Under the pieces are notes generated by a model. The model did no database searches. It saw only the letters and a program-made list of their open reading frames with translations, and was not told the DNA's origin. A stretch of 5,204 nucleotides of DNA from Spirochaetia bacterium (lineage in GTDB: Bacteria; Spirochaetota; Spirochaetia; Treponematales; Breznakiellaceae): assembly GCA_025997875.1 (NCBI GenBank), contig BNVE01000189.1, positions 1 to 5,204 on the forward strand. Direction: 5' to 3'. Position numbers and translations under genes: made by a program. Position 1 is the first letter of the stretch. The number at the start of each line of letters is the position of its first letter. This document shows, piece after piece, positions 1 through 5,131 of this stretch.

Positions 1-407
1 TTAATCCCCCCGCACATGGCAATACAGTGAACAGAGGTAATAAGGCCGATAACAAACAGCATACCGTACCCCATACCGGCTTCAGCCAGTGGGAAGGCAG
101 AGGTGATGGTACTAATCCCAAGACCCCGCAGCAACACATAAAGGGAAAGGATTATGACCAGCGTCCCGATGATCTCCGTTACCGGGGCTGCGGCTTTGCC
201 GTTCAGAACCTTATAATCCAGTTTTTCTATCGCTGCTTTAATCTCGTTAAAGGTAACAACCGAGGCATTATAGGTAACGGTAGCTGTCCCGGTGCTGTAA
301 TTTACTGTTGCGTTCTCGACCCCTACGGTGCTTTTCAGTTTTTTTTCAATCCGGTTCTGGCAGTTTACACAGGTCATTCCGCCGATACGGATTGTTTCAG
401 TTTTCAT
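1..407 (-). CDS. HMA metal-binding domain fused to TauE/SafE-type membrane transporter (C-terminus off window)
   Basis: Read on the minus strand, an ATG at 407 opens a frame that stays open to the window edge (135 codons, 3' end missing). Residues 3-68 form a heavy-metal-associated domain with the classic GMTCVNC motif (C13, C16), a beta-alpha-beta pattern and the typical AIEKLDY end. Residues about 77-97 are a membrane segment. A second segment at about 112-132 carries GLITSVHCIAMCGGI, a signature I associate with the first conserved helix of the sulfite-exporter/TauE/SafE (DsbD-like) family; its His and two Cys could be metal ligands. In related proteins the HMA domain delivers Cu(I) or a similar soft metal to the transporter; that role is inferred here. 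The start is supported by AGAGGA five bases upstream on the minus strand. The gene is divergent from the two-component system and has its own tandem-repeat promoter box, so co-regulation is likely. The substrate is not proven. Confidence 0.87.
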   Translation of the reverse strand, partial: MKTETIRIGGMTCVNCQNRIEKKLKSTVGVENATVNYSTGTATVTYNASVVTFNEIKAAIEKLDYKVLNGKAAAPVTEIIGTLVIILSLYVLLRGLGISTITSAFPLAEAGMGYGMLFVIGLITSVHCIAMCGGI

Positions 408-439
408 TCTTTTCCTCTCTCCTCTTGTTTTACGTCTCA

Positions 440-473
440 AATATAGCCGGTAATTGTGTCAGAATTATGTCGA
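440..473 (-). promoter_or_regulatory. Predicted response-regulator box plus -10 for the HMA-SafE gene
   Basis: Read on the minus strand, two 11-bp direct repeats, TCGACATAATT (473-463) and CTGACACAATT (462-452), are followed after 6 bp by TATATT (445-440). Transcription would start near 433, leaving a leader of about 26 nt that contains the Shine-Dalgarno. OmpR/PhoB-family regulators bind tandem 11-bp half-sites that replace the -35 element and sit about 10 bp from the -10. Box, spacing and -10 match the mirror-image site at 533-566. Binding by the adjacent regulator is an inference. Confidence 0.65.
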
Positions 474-532
474 TTGAAAAAAGTTCTTGATTTTTTGAAT
501 TTTTCTCTTTGGGTGGAATGAAGAACCCGGAA

Positions 533-566
533 TTGACACAATTTTGACATAATTCAATGGTATTGT
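533..566 (+). promoter_or_regulatory. Predicted autoregulatory response-regulator box plus extended -10 for the two-component operon
   Basis: Two 11-bp direct repeats, TTGACACAATT (533-543) and TTGACATAATT (544-554), lie 6 bp upstream of TATTGT (561-566), which is preceded by TG at 558-559 (extended -10, TGGTATTGT). Each repeat begins with a perfect -35 hexamer TTGACA, but the spacings to the -10 (22 and 11 bp) are wrong for sigma-70. The repeats are therefore better read as regulator half-sites. Start of transcription would fall at about 572-574, on or next to the ATG of the regulator gene. Confidence 0.65.
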
Positions 567-572
567 AGGATC

Positions 573-1268
573 ATGAACGACAAGCAGACCGTTTTAGTGG
601 TGGATGATGAGCTTAAAATCCTTGAATTGGTGAAATCCTACCTTGAAATGAACGGTTACAAGGCCCTTTGCGCCAAAAACGGCAGAGAAGGCATGAATTT
701 GTTTGAGCAAAACCCGGTTTCTCTGATACTTCTTGACCTCATGCTGCCCGACTTTTCCGGGGAAGAATTCTGCAAAAAAATACGACAGGTGTCGGATATT
801 CCCATTATTATGATCACGGCGAAGATTGAGGAAGAAAGCATTATCCACGGCCTCAATATCGGGGCGGACGATTATGTAACCAAGCCTTTCAGTCCCCGGC
901 AGCTTATGGCCCGTGTCCAGGCGGCATTGCGGCGGAAAGCGGACAACGCCGGGGGTATGGATGGCGGCTTCCTCTCCTACGGCGATCTGGTGGTGGACAC
1001 TGAAAAGCGGGCCGTTAGCCGCAATGGTGAACCGGTCGCCCTGACCCGTGATGAATACAATATCCTTAGTCTTTTAATGTCCCGGCAGGCGAAGATCTTT
1101 ACCCGTGATGAAATTCTGGAAGCGATTAAGGGGGAAGATTTTGGAGGTTTTGACCGTTCTATCGACAGCCATATCAAGCGGCTCCGGGCAAAAATCGGGG
1201 ACGATCCAAAGACACCCCGGTATATTCTGACCGTCTATGGCATGGGGTATAGGATAGGAGAATCATGA
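573..1268 (+). CDS. OmpR/PhoB-family response regulator
   Basis: This is a cytoplasmic DNA-binding response regulator of 231 aa, the usual family length. The receiver domain (about 5-118) has the acidic pair D11/D12, phosphoacceptor D55 in LLDLMLP, T82 and K104 in the KPF motif. The winged-helix effector domain (about 133-229) ends with the recognition-helix and hairpin signature RSIDSHIKRLRAKIG followed by YGMGYRI. The start is the only one that keeps the receiver intact, but its ribosome site is poor (AGGA only 2 bases from ATG) and the predicted -10 is so close that the message may be leaderless. The stop overlaps the kinase start (ATGA), so the two form one translationally coupled operon. 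The flanking tandem boxes suggest autoregulation and control of the divergent HMA-SafE gene. All catalytic residues are present. The signal is unknown; copper or another soft metal is inferred from context only. Confidence 0.95.
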   Translation: MNDKQTVLVVDDELKILELVKSYLEMNGYKALCAKNGREGMNLFEQNPVSLILLDLMLPDFSGEEFCKKIRQVSDIPIIMITAKIEEESIIHGLNIGADDYVTKPFSPRQLMARVQAALRRKADNAGGMDGGFLSYGDLVVDTEKRAVSRNGEPVALTRDEYNILSLLMSRQAKIFTRDEILEAIKGEDFGGFDRSIDSHIKRLRAKIGDDPKTPRYILTVYGMGYRIGES

Positions 1269-2692
1269 AAAAAAATTTCCCAATTAGCCTTCAAAACCGG
1301 CTGGCTCTGACCTACGCCCTTTTTATCAGCCTTGCACTGGTGGCGTTAACTATCATCATCAATATTTTTACCGGCATTGTTTTTACCTCGCTGGTGAAAA
1401 CCAACATTGCCGGTAAAAGCGCCGAAATTGTCCGGGCAATTGGAGAACAATACAACCCCATGAGCCGGAATTTTGACACTGTTACTCTTGAGGCGATGGG
1501 TATGTACTTTGTCCATGAGGGCTATATCGTAACCGTGGAAGATGAAGGGGGCGGCCTTGTGTGGGATGCCCGTTCCTGCGATATGCGGGAATGTACGATG
1601 GTGATAAATGATATTGCTGATCGTATGGAAGGACGTTTTGGTTTTAGAGGCGGCGCACTGCGGAGAGACCAGTACCCGGTGCGTTTTTCCGGCAGAACCG
1701 TGGGAACCGTTAGTATTGAAACCTACGGCCCATTTTTTTACAGTGAAACGGAAAGTGCGTTTTTAACTTCGATTAACCGGCTTTTGGTTATAGCTACGAT
1801 TATTCTGACCTGTGCAAGTTTTATGATTTCAATTATTCTTTCCCGTGCCATTGCCCGGCCTGTAAACAAGTCCGCCGAGGCTGCCCGGCAGATAGCCGAA
1901 GCCCATTCAGGAGGATCAAGCGGGAAGCCGATTATTCGGATTGATGATCGATACCAGACAAGGGAACTTGGGGAACTGGCCCGATCAATCAACAGCCTGG
2001 CTGCCGAACTGGAAGAAGCGGAACGCAAGCAAAAACAGCTAACCAGCGATATTGCCCATGAACTGCGTACCCCCCTTACCTGTTTGCGGGGCGGCATTGA
2101 GGCCATGATAGACGGTGTATATAAACCTGACAGGGAACATCTTGAAAGCTGTCTTGAGGAAACCATACGGCTTGCCGGTTTGGTTCAGGACTTGAATACC
2201 CTTACTGCCCTGGAATGGGAAAATATTACGATCAACAAAACTGAATTTGATCTTGGTTCACTTTTACGCATAACGGCGGAACAATTCAAAGCCGCCGCCA
2301 TTGAAAAGGGCATTGAAATAAAACTTGATCTTATGGAAAGTCCGGTAAACGCCGACTATGACCGGCTCAAGCAGGTTTTTATTAATTTGTTATCCAATGC
2401 CGTAAAATATACCGACCGGGGGAGTGTTACCGTTAGTGTCAAAGGGGCCGCCGATCCCGGCGCACAGTGGGAGGTTTCCATTGCCGATACCGGTATCGGC
2501 ATACCGGAAACAGATTTACCCCATGTTTTTGAACGTTTCTACCGCTCCGATAAATCACGTAACCGCAGCACCGGCGGGGCGGGTATCGGGCTGACTATAG
2601 CCGCTGCCATTGTTCACGCCCACGGCGGAAATATTCGAGCGGAGAGCGCCGAAACAGGGAGTGTTTTTAAGGTGGCGCTAAATGTTACCTGA
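1265..2692 (+). CDS. Transmembrane sensor histidine kinase with HAMP domain
   Basis: This 475-aa membrane kinase is the partner of the preceding regulator (4-bp overlap, Shine-Dalgarno AGGAG at 1256-1260). Layout: membrane helix at about 14-38; extracytoplasmic sensor at about 39-170; second helix at about 172-192; HAMP and linker at about 193-255; HisKA with SDIAHELRTPL (phosphoacceptor H265). The HATPase domain follows, with N box NLLSNAVKYT (N378), G1 DTGIGIP (408-414), F box FERFYRSD (422-429) and G2 GGAGIGL (437-443). All functional boxes are intact, so it should autophosphorylate and pass phosphate to D55 of the regulator. The sensor contains CDMRECTM (C105, M107, C110, M112), soft-metal-type ligands outside the membrane. 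Similar WDA-x-x-C-like stretches occur, as I recall, in Firmicutes kinases, so this is suggestive only. The last codons overlap antisense with a pseudogene remnant, so the extreme C-terminus may have been altered by the event that placed the remnant there. Confidence 0.95.
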   Translation: MKKNFPISLQNRLALTYALFISLALVALTIIINIFTGIVFTSLVKTNIAGKSAEIVRAIGEQYNPMSRNFDTVTLEAMGMYFVHEGYIVTVEDEGGGLVWDARSCDMRECTMVINDIADRMEGRFGFRGGALRRDQYPVRFSGRTVGTVSIETYGPFFYSETESAFLTSINRLLVIATIILTCASFMISIILSRAIARPVNKSAEAARQIAEAHSGGSSGKPIIRIDDRYQTRELGELARSINSLAAELEEAERKQKQLTSDIAHELRTPLTCLRGGIEAMIDGVYKPDREHLESCLEETIRLAGLVQDLNTLTALEWENITINKTEFDLGSLLRITAEQFKAAAIEKGIEIKLDLMESPVNADYDRLKQVFINLLSNAVKYTDRGSVTVSVKGAADPGAQWEVSIADTGIGIPETDLPHVFERFYRSDKSRNRSTGGAGIGLTIAAAIVHAHGGNIRAESAETGSVFKVALNVT

Positions 2693-2883
2693 ATACTGCC
2701 GCCGCCAAGCGCGGCGCGGAAACCGTTCACATTGTCTACACGGCCAAGCCTGATATAACTGTATGATGTAGAAAATGTAGTATAAAAAAGCACAAGGCAA
2801 TTTCCAGACCAGATCATTATATCGCCTTCATGTATCGTCCCCGGATTGGCCGCATTGTGGCAGAGGAGACTATAATGCCGCAT
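2680..2883 (-). pseudogene. Remnant of a cyclophilin-like-fold protein (C-terminal part)
   Basis: On the minus strand a frame from ATG 2883 encodes AANPGTIHEGDIMIWSGNCL (residues 11-30), then VLFYTTFSTSYSYIRLGRV and, ending at 2680, a GFRAALGGGSIQVTF segment. I recognise this as the C-terminal half of small bacterial cyclophilin-like-fold proteins, which have PGTI-GDLMLY-CLVLFYK-FSTSYSYTRLGR and end near VTF. The N-terminal half of the domain is missing: the frame upstream has a stop at 2889-2887 and no family-like sequence in the next 150 bp. After VTF the frame does not stop but continues antisense through the kinase end to 2614 (SATLKTL and onward), which is clearly not family sequence. 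I therefore call it a decayed fragment convergent with the kinase, not an 89-aa functional gene. Identification rests on recalled motifs. Confidence 0.6.
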
Positions 2884-3038
2884 CCCCTAGTGGCACTTTA
2901 GATAATACTGCATTTTTCCCGGCTTGTCAAATACTCGATATATATCCTCGAAAAACTCAAAAATCTTCACAAATTAGGGAAAACCCTTAGATACATCCCG
3001 AATTAGGCGGGTTATTTTTGGCTCATTAGGAGGCCATT
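2884..3038. other. AT-rich non-coding gap between cyclophilin-like remnant and phage genes
   Basis: No convincing gene is visible. It holds a 10-bp palindrome GATATATATC (2937-2946), three ATTAGG repeats (2973-2978, 3002-3007, 3025-3030; the last is part of the connector gene's Shine-Dalgarno AGGAGG at 3028-3033) and a weak terminator-like hairpin at 2997-3019. A 27-codon minus-strand frame (2970-2887, GTG start, in frame with the remnant downstream of it) is not recognisable. I found no well-spaced sigma-70 promoter for the phage genes here. Confidence 0.5.
2997..3019 (+). terminator. Weak candidate rho-independent terminator before the phage block
   Basis: CCCG (2997-3000) can pair with CGGG (3008-3011) around a 7-nt loop and is followed by TTATTTTT (3012-3019). 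The stem is only 4 bp, so termination would be weak. It lies just upstream of the connector gene and might separate it from transcription of the kinase operon. Confidence 0.25.
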
Positions 3039-3644
3039 ATGCCCGATTACCTTCATAGTCTCATACCCCTTGCCGATTTCAAGGCCCTGCTTTCCATTGA
3101 CGAACGGGAGGACGCCCTTTCCCGCTTCTGCCTGACAACGGCTACCTACACCATAGAGCAATACTGCCATAGGCGGCTGCTTAAAAAGCGGCGATCTGAA
3201 TATCTGCCCTTTGCGGGGGACTATGAACTCCCCCTGGGGGATTACCCGGTACGGGAGATTCTGGCGGTATACCTTACCCACCCCGCGAAAGAAAGCGAAC
3301 TGGTGGAACCGGATTTTTACCACACCATACCGGACTGTGGGGATGTTGAGGATATTCCTTTTTGTCTTTCGGTCTCGCCGGGGCTGCGGATGGTCCGGGG
3401 ACTGTCTGCGCTGAAAGTCCTTTATTGGGCGGGGTATCGGGCCGGGAAAGTGCCGGCCGACTTGTCATCGGCCTGTCTGGAACTGGCGGCCTGGAATATG
3501 AGCCGTTACCGGGGGCGGCGTATCGGCATGACCGGGGCGGTACGGGGGAATGGCGGCCTAAAGTCTGATGGGGAGCATTTGGAACCTTCCATGCCGGAGA
3601 ACGTAAAGGCCCTTCTGGAGCCGTATCAAAGGCGTGTCATCTAA
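3039..3644 (+). CDS. Phage head-tail connector (HK97 gp6-like / phage QLRG-type DNA-packaging protein)
   Basis: The 201-aa protein has the pattern of the gp6-like connector family, which forms a ring below the portal and joins head to tail. An N-terminal LADFKALLSIDEREDALSRF helix is followed by TATYTIEQYCHRRL (residues about 34-47). Next come a beta region with PVREILAVYL (70-79), then VLYWAGYRAGKVPADLSSAC (127-146), where the YWAGY...VPADL step is the most family-like, and a helical C-terminus ending ENVKALLEPYQRRVI. The start has an ideal ribosome site, AGGAGG five bases upstream. The last two codons and the stop lie inside the 5' arm of a 15-bp hairpin of the repeat element that follows. 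No capsid or portal gene precedes it, which is unusual because connectors normally follow the major capsid gene. Family call from pattern; no search was possible. Confidence 0.75.
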   Translation: MPDYLHSLIPLADFKALLSIDEREDALSRFCLTTATYTIEQYCHRRLLKKRRSEYLPFAGDYELPLGDYPVREILAVYLTHPAKESELVEPDFYHTIPDCGDVEDIPFCLSVSPGLRMVRGLSALKVLYWAGYRAGKVPADLSSACLELAAWNMSRYRGRRIGMTGAVRGNGGLKSDGEHLEPSMPENVKALLEPYQRRVI

Positions 3645-3735
3645 AATGCCCTCCGTGGCATTTTAGATGACTTGGAGTTTTACAGAGTAAAACTCCACCT
3701 AAAGCATTAAAACACCGCCATCCATGGCGGGGAGG
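3636..3735 (+). repeat. Three-hairpin intergenic element, copy A
   Basis: Hairpin 1 is a perfect 15-bp stem, 3636-3650 with 3657-3671, with loop CTCCGT (3651-3656). Its 5' arm begins two codons before the connector stop and includes that stop (TAA 3642-3644). Hairpin 2 is an 11-bp stem, TGGAGTTTTAC (3673-3683) with 3687-3697, and loop AGA. The linker CCTAAAGCATT (3698-3708) follows. Hairpin 3 is CCGCCAT (3715-3721) with ATGGCGG (3724-3730) around CC. The Shine-Dalgarno GGAGG (3731-3735) of the next gene abuts hairpin 3. No T-tract follows any stem, so these do not look like terminators. Copy B is at 4157-4260. Likely roles are transcript processing or stability, translational tuning of virion genes, or a dispersed repeat family; none is shown by the sequence alone. 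Confidence 0.9.
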
Positions 3736-3739
3736 AAAA

Positions 3740-4165
3740 ATGAGTGATTTTATCGAGCAAAAAATTCTGTCCGCCATTGAAAGCCTTTTGACCGGGCGGG
3801 TCAATGAACTGTTGGGAGAGGCGGAATTTCAGATTGCGCCCCTGGAGTTTAATGCCCCTGCCGGGGTCGGGGTAGTGGAACCGGTTTTGCGGCTAACGGA
3901 ATGTGAGCGGTCGGAGAAGGAACGGATTGTCCGGTTAGACAGTTATGCCCTGACAGTTACTTTGCAAGTCCCGGAAGGACCGTATGGTGGTCGGGACGCC
4001 TACGCTTACGGGGCGGTGATTAGCAGGGCGGTTGCGGAAAATTGCACCCTGGGAGGCGTGGCGGACAGGGCGGTTATGACGGGGAAAAAGTATGTTCCCC
4101 CGAAAACGCCGCATTGCGGAGAAGGCTGGCAGGTGGTGATTACCCTGCGGATAACTGTCGAATAA
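3740..4165 (+). CDS. Probable phage tail terminator/completion protein
   Basis: The 141-aa protein starts with ATG four bases after GGAGG. It has an N-terminal helix (MSDFIEQKILSAIESLL), a beta-rich middle with RLDSYALTVTLQVPE (about 64-78) and a helix DAYAYGAVISRAVAEN (about 85-100). It ends in a strand pair with WQVVITLRITVE. This small alpha/beta plan, with a strand, a helix of alanines and a final edge strand, fits tail terminators (DUF3168/gp10-11-like proteins) that cap the tail tube. Its place between a connector and a tail tube gene supports this. No single diagnostic motif is present, so the call rests mostly on size, pattern and gene order. It is flanked on both sides by copies of the three-hairpin element. 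Its final V-E-stop codons form part of the 5' arm of hairpin 1 in copy B. Confidence 0.5.
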   Translation: MSDFIEQKILSAIESLLTGRVNELLGEAEFQIAPLEFNAPAGVGVVEPVLRLTECERSEKERIVRLDSYALTVTLQVPEGPYGGRDAYAYGAVISRAVAENCTLGGVADRAVMTGKKYVPPKTPHCGEGWQVVITLRITVE

Positions 4166-4260
4166 ACGCCCTCCGTGGCGTTTATTCGACTTGGAGTTTT
4201 GCAGAGCAAAACTCCACCTAAAGCATTTGATACGCCGGCATCCGTGCCGGGGGGAAAGGG
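4157..4260 (+). repeat. Three-hairpin intergenic element, copy B
   Basis: Same plan as copy A. Hairpin 1 is a perfect 14-bp stem, GTCGAATAAACGCC (4157-4170) with 4177-4190, loop CTCCGT, again containing the upstream stop (TAA 4163-4165). Hairpin 2 is TGGAGTTTTGC (4192-4202) with 4206-4216, loop AGA. The identical linker CCTAAAGCATT is at 4217-4227. Hairpin 3 is CCGGCAT (4235-4241) with GTGCCGG (4244-4250), loop CC. Against copy A, hairpin 2 swaps an A-T pair for G-C, and hairpin 3 swaps C-G for G-C, so pairing is preserved. The tract GGGGAAAGGG (4251-4260) then serves as a weaker ribosome site for the next gene. Confidence 0.9.
4255..4260 (+). promoter_or_regulatory. Ribosome binding site deciding the tail tube start
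   Basis: AAAGGG lies 4 bases before ATG 4265, immediately downstream of hairpin 3 of copy B. The arrangement (hairpin 3, purine tract, four A residues, ATG-AGT-TTT or ATG-AGT-GAT) is the same as for the gene at 3740, which argues against the upstream GTG at 4175. It is weaker than the GGAGG at 3731-3735. Confidence 0.6.
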
Positions 4261-4264
4261 AAAA

Positions 4265-5131
4265 ATGAGTTTTGTTAATGGGCGGGACTGCTGCATCACC
4301 TTGAAAACGCAATACCGGGAAATGGGGCTGCCCTATGCGGAAGAAACGATTAGGGAAGCGGTATCGGTTTTGAAGGAAGAAGCGGCCATTGAGGGGGCCG
4401 GGGCTTGCGGGGCTATCCGGCGAAGCCAAGGGGTTACGGGCTGTGTGGTCACGCCTCTTTCTCTGGAAACAGCGCCCTTCCTCTTTGTGCTGGCCTTGGG
4501 GCGGTCAGGGCTGCCGGTGTTTGTGAGCGGGACACGGGGTTTATATCGCCACACGGTAAATCTTTCGGCAATGGAAAAAGGTCTCCGTTTTGATCTGATA
4601 CAGGAACGGGGAGAACTGCGGACACTCTATGAAGGGTGCAAGGTTAAAGATTTTGAACTGCGGATTATGAGGGGCGAAGCGGTAAAACTGAGACTGGACA
4701 TAACCGGGGATCATCCTCCGGTTTCGTATTCATACCCGAATAGTCCCTCGGTATGCGGGGGAGAACGGTTCAAAGAAGATGGCGTTGTCTACAAGATAAA
4801 TGACATTGAACAAAAAAATATCTATGGCCTGACTATCTCCACCCGGAAAGACGGGGGGACACAAACCGAAGTACGGATACACCGGATATTGGAACAGGGA
4901 ATAGAACCACCCCCGCTTATTGAACATTTAGAAATCACCGGGCAACTGTTCCGGGATACCTACGATTACCGATTGTACGGGGCTTTCCGGCTTTCCCTCT
5001 CCCGGCTGGTGCTGATGGCTGATGAAACGGCGATCAACAGCGGGGATACGGTTATCGGCCCCCTGCGGTATTACTGCGCCGGTTTGCTTTCTGTGGATGT
5101 CTTTTCTACAGATGAGGGGATTATCGAATGA
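4265..5131 (+). CDS. Probable phage tail tube (major tail) protein
   Basis: The 288-aa protein is likely the tail tube subunit that polymerises below the connector. Seen: an N-terminal segment with YREMGLPYAEETIREAV; a stretch PLSLETAPFLFVLALGRSGL (about 64-83) like the tube-protein region where a low-identity G-rich turn precedes a helix; then TVNL...LRFDLIQERG and LYEGCKVKDFELRIMRGEAV (121-140). The last of these is the 'y.G....k.el....g..v.l' pattern of Phage_tube-type proteins, followed by KLRLDITGDHPPVSY. A second half (about 165-285) repeats a beta-rich style with LEITGQLFRDTYDYRLYGAF. An in-frame GTG at 4175 would add 30 residues, but they fall entirely in the hairpin element. ATG 4265 sits 4 bases after AAAGGG, just as the previous gene sits after copy A, so I choose it. 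It overlaps the next gene by ATGA. Confidence 0.6.
   Translation: MSFVNGRDCCITLKTQYREMGLPYAEETIREAVSVLKEEAAIEGAGACGAIRRSQGVTGCVVTPLSLETAPFLFVLALGRSGLPVFVSGTRGLYRHTVNLSAMEKGLRFDLIQERGELRTLYEGCKVKDFELRIMRGEAVKLRLDITGDHPPVSYSYPNSPSVCGGERFKEDGVVYKINDIEQKNIYGLTISTRKDGGTQTEVRIHRILEQGIEPPPLIEHLEITGQLFRDTYDYRLYGAFRLSLSRLVLMADETAINSGDTVIGPLRYYCAGLLSVDVFSTDEGIIE

Noticed and set aside
27..446. Plus-strand open frame of 139 codons at the left end
   Set aside because: It lies antisense to the clearly recognisable HMA-SafE gene and has low-complexity, non-family protein sequence.
2700..2716. 6-bp GC hairpin (CGCCGC, loop CAAGC, GCGGCG) after the kinase stop as a terminator
   Set aside because: No T-tract follows on the plus strand, and the bases are explained as codons of the cyclophilin-like remnant on the minus strand.
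2924..2946. TTGTCA and TATATC as a promoter for the phage genes
   Set aside because: The spacing is only 11 bp, too short for a sigma-70 promoter, and no repeat box like those at 440-566 is present.
3636..4260. CRISPR-like or terminator interpretation of the repeats
   Set aside because: Only two copies 519 bp apart with a gene between them, and no poly-T after any stem.
4175..4264. GTG start giving the tail tube gene a 30-residue N-terminal extension
   Set aside because: The extension is entirely hairpin-element sequence; ATG 4265 has a ribosome site placed exactly as for the gene at 3740, and copy A offers no start codon for an equivalent extension.
3671..4264. Conserved in-frame peptide LGVLQSKTPPKA upstream of both downstream genes, with the two hairpin 2 differences both synonymous
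   Set aside because: Intriguing, but copy A has a stop at 3668-3670 and no ATG, GTG or TTG in that frame before 3740. The same two changes are fully explained as compensatory changes in the stem.
4163..4265. Stop readthrough fusing tail terminator and tail tube through copy B (same frame, no further stop)
   Set aside because: The connector and tail terminator genes around copy A are in different frames, so the feature is not shared by both copies.
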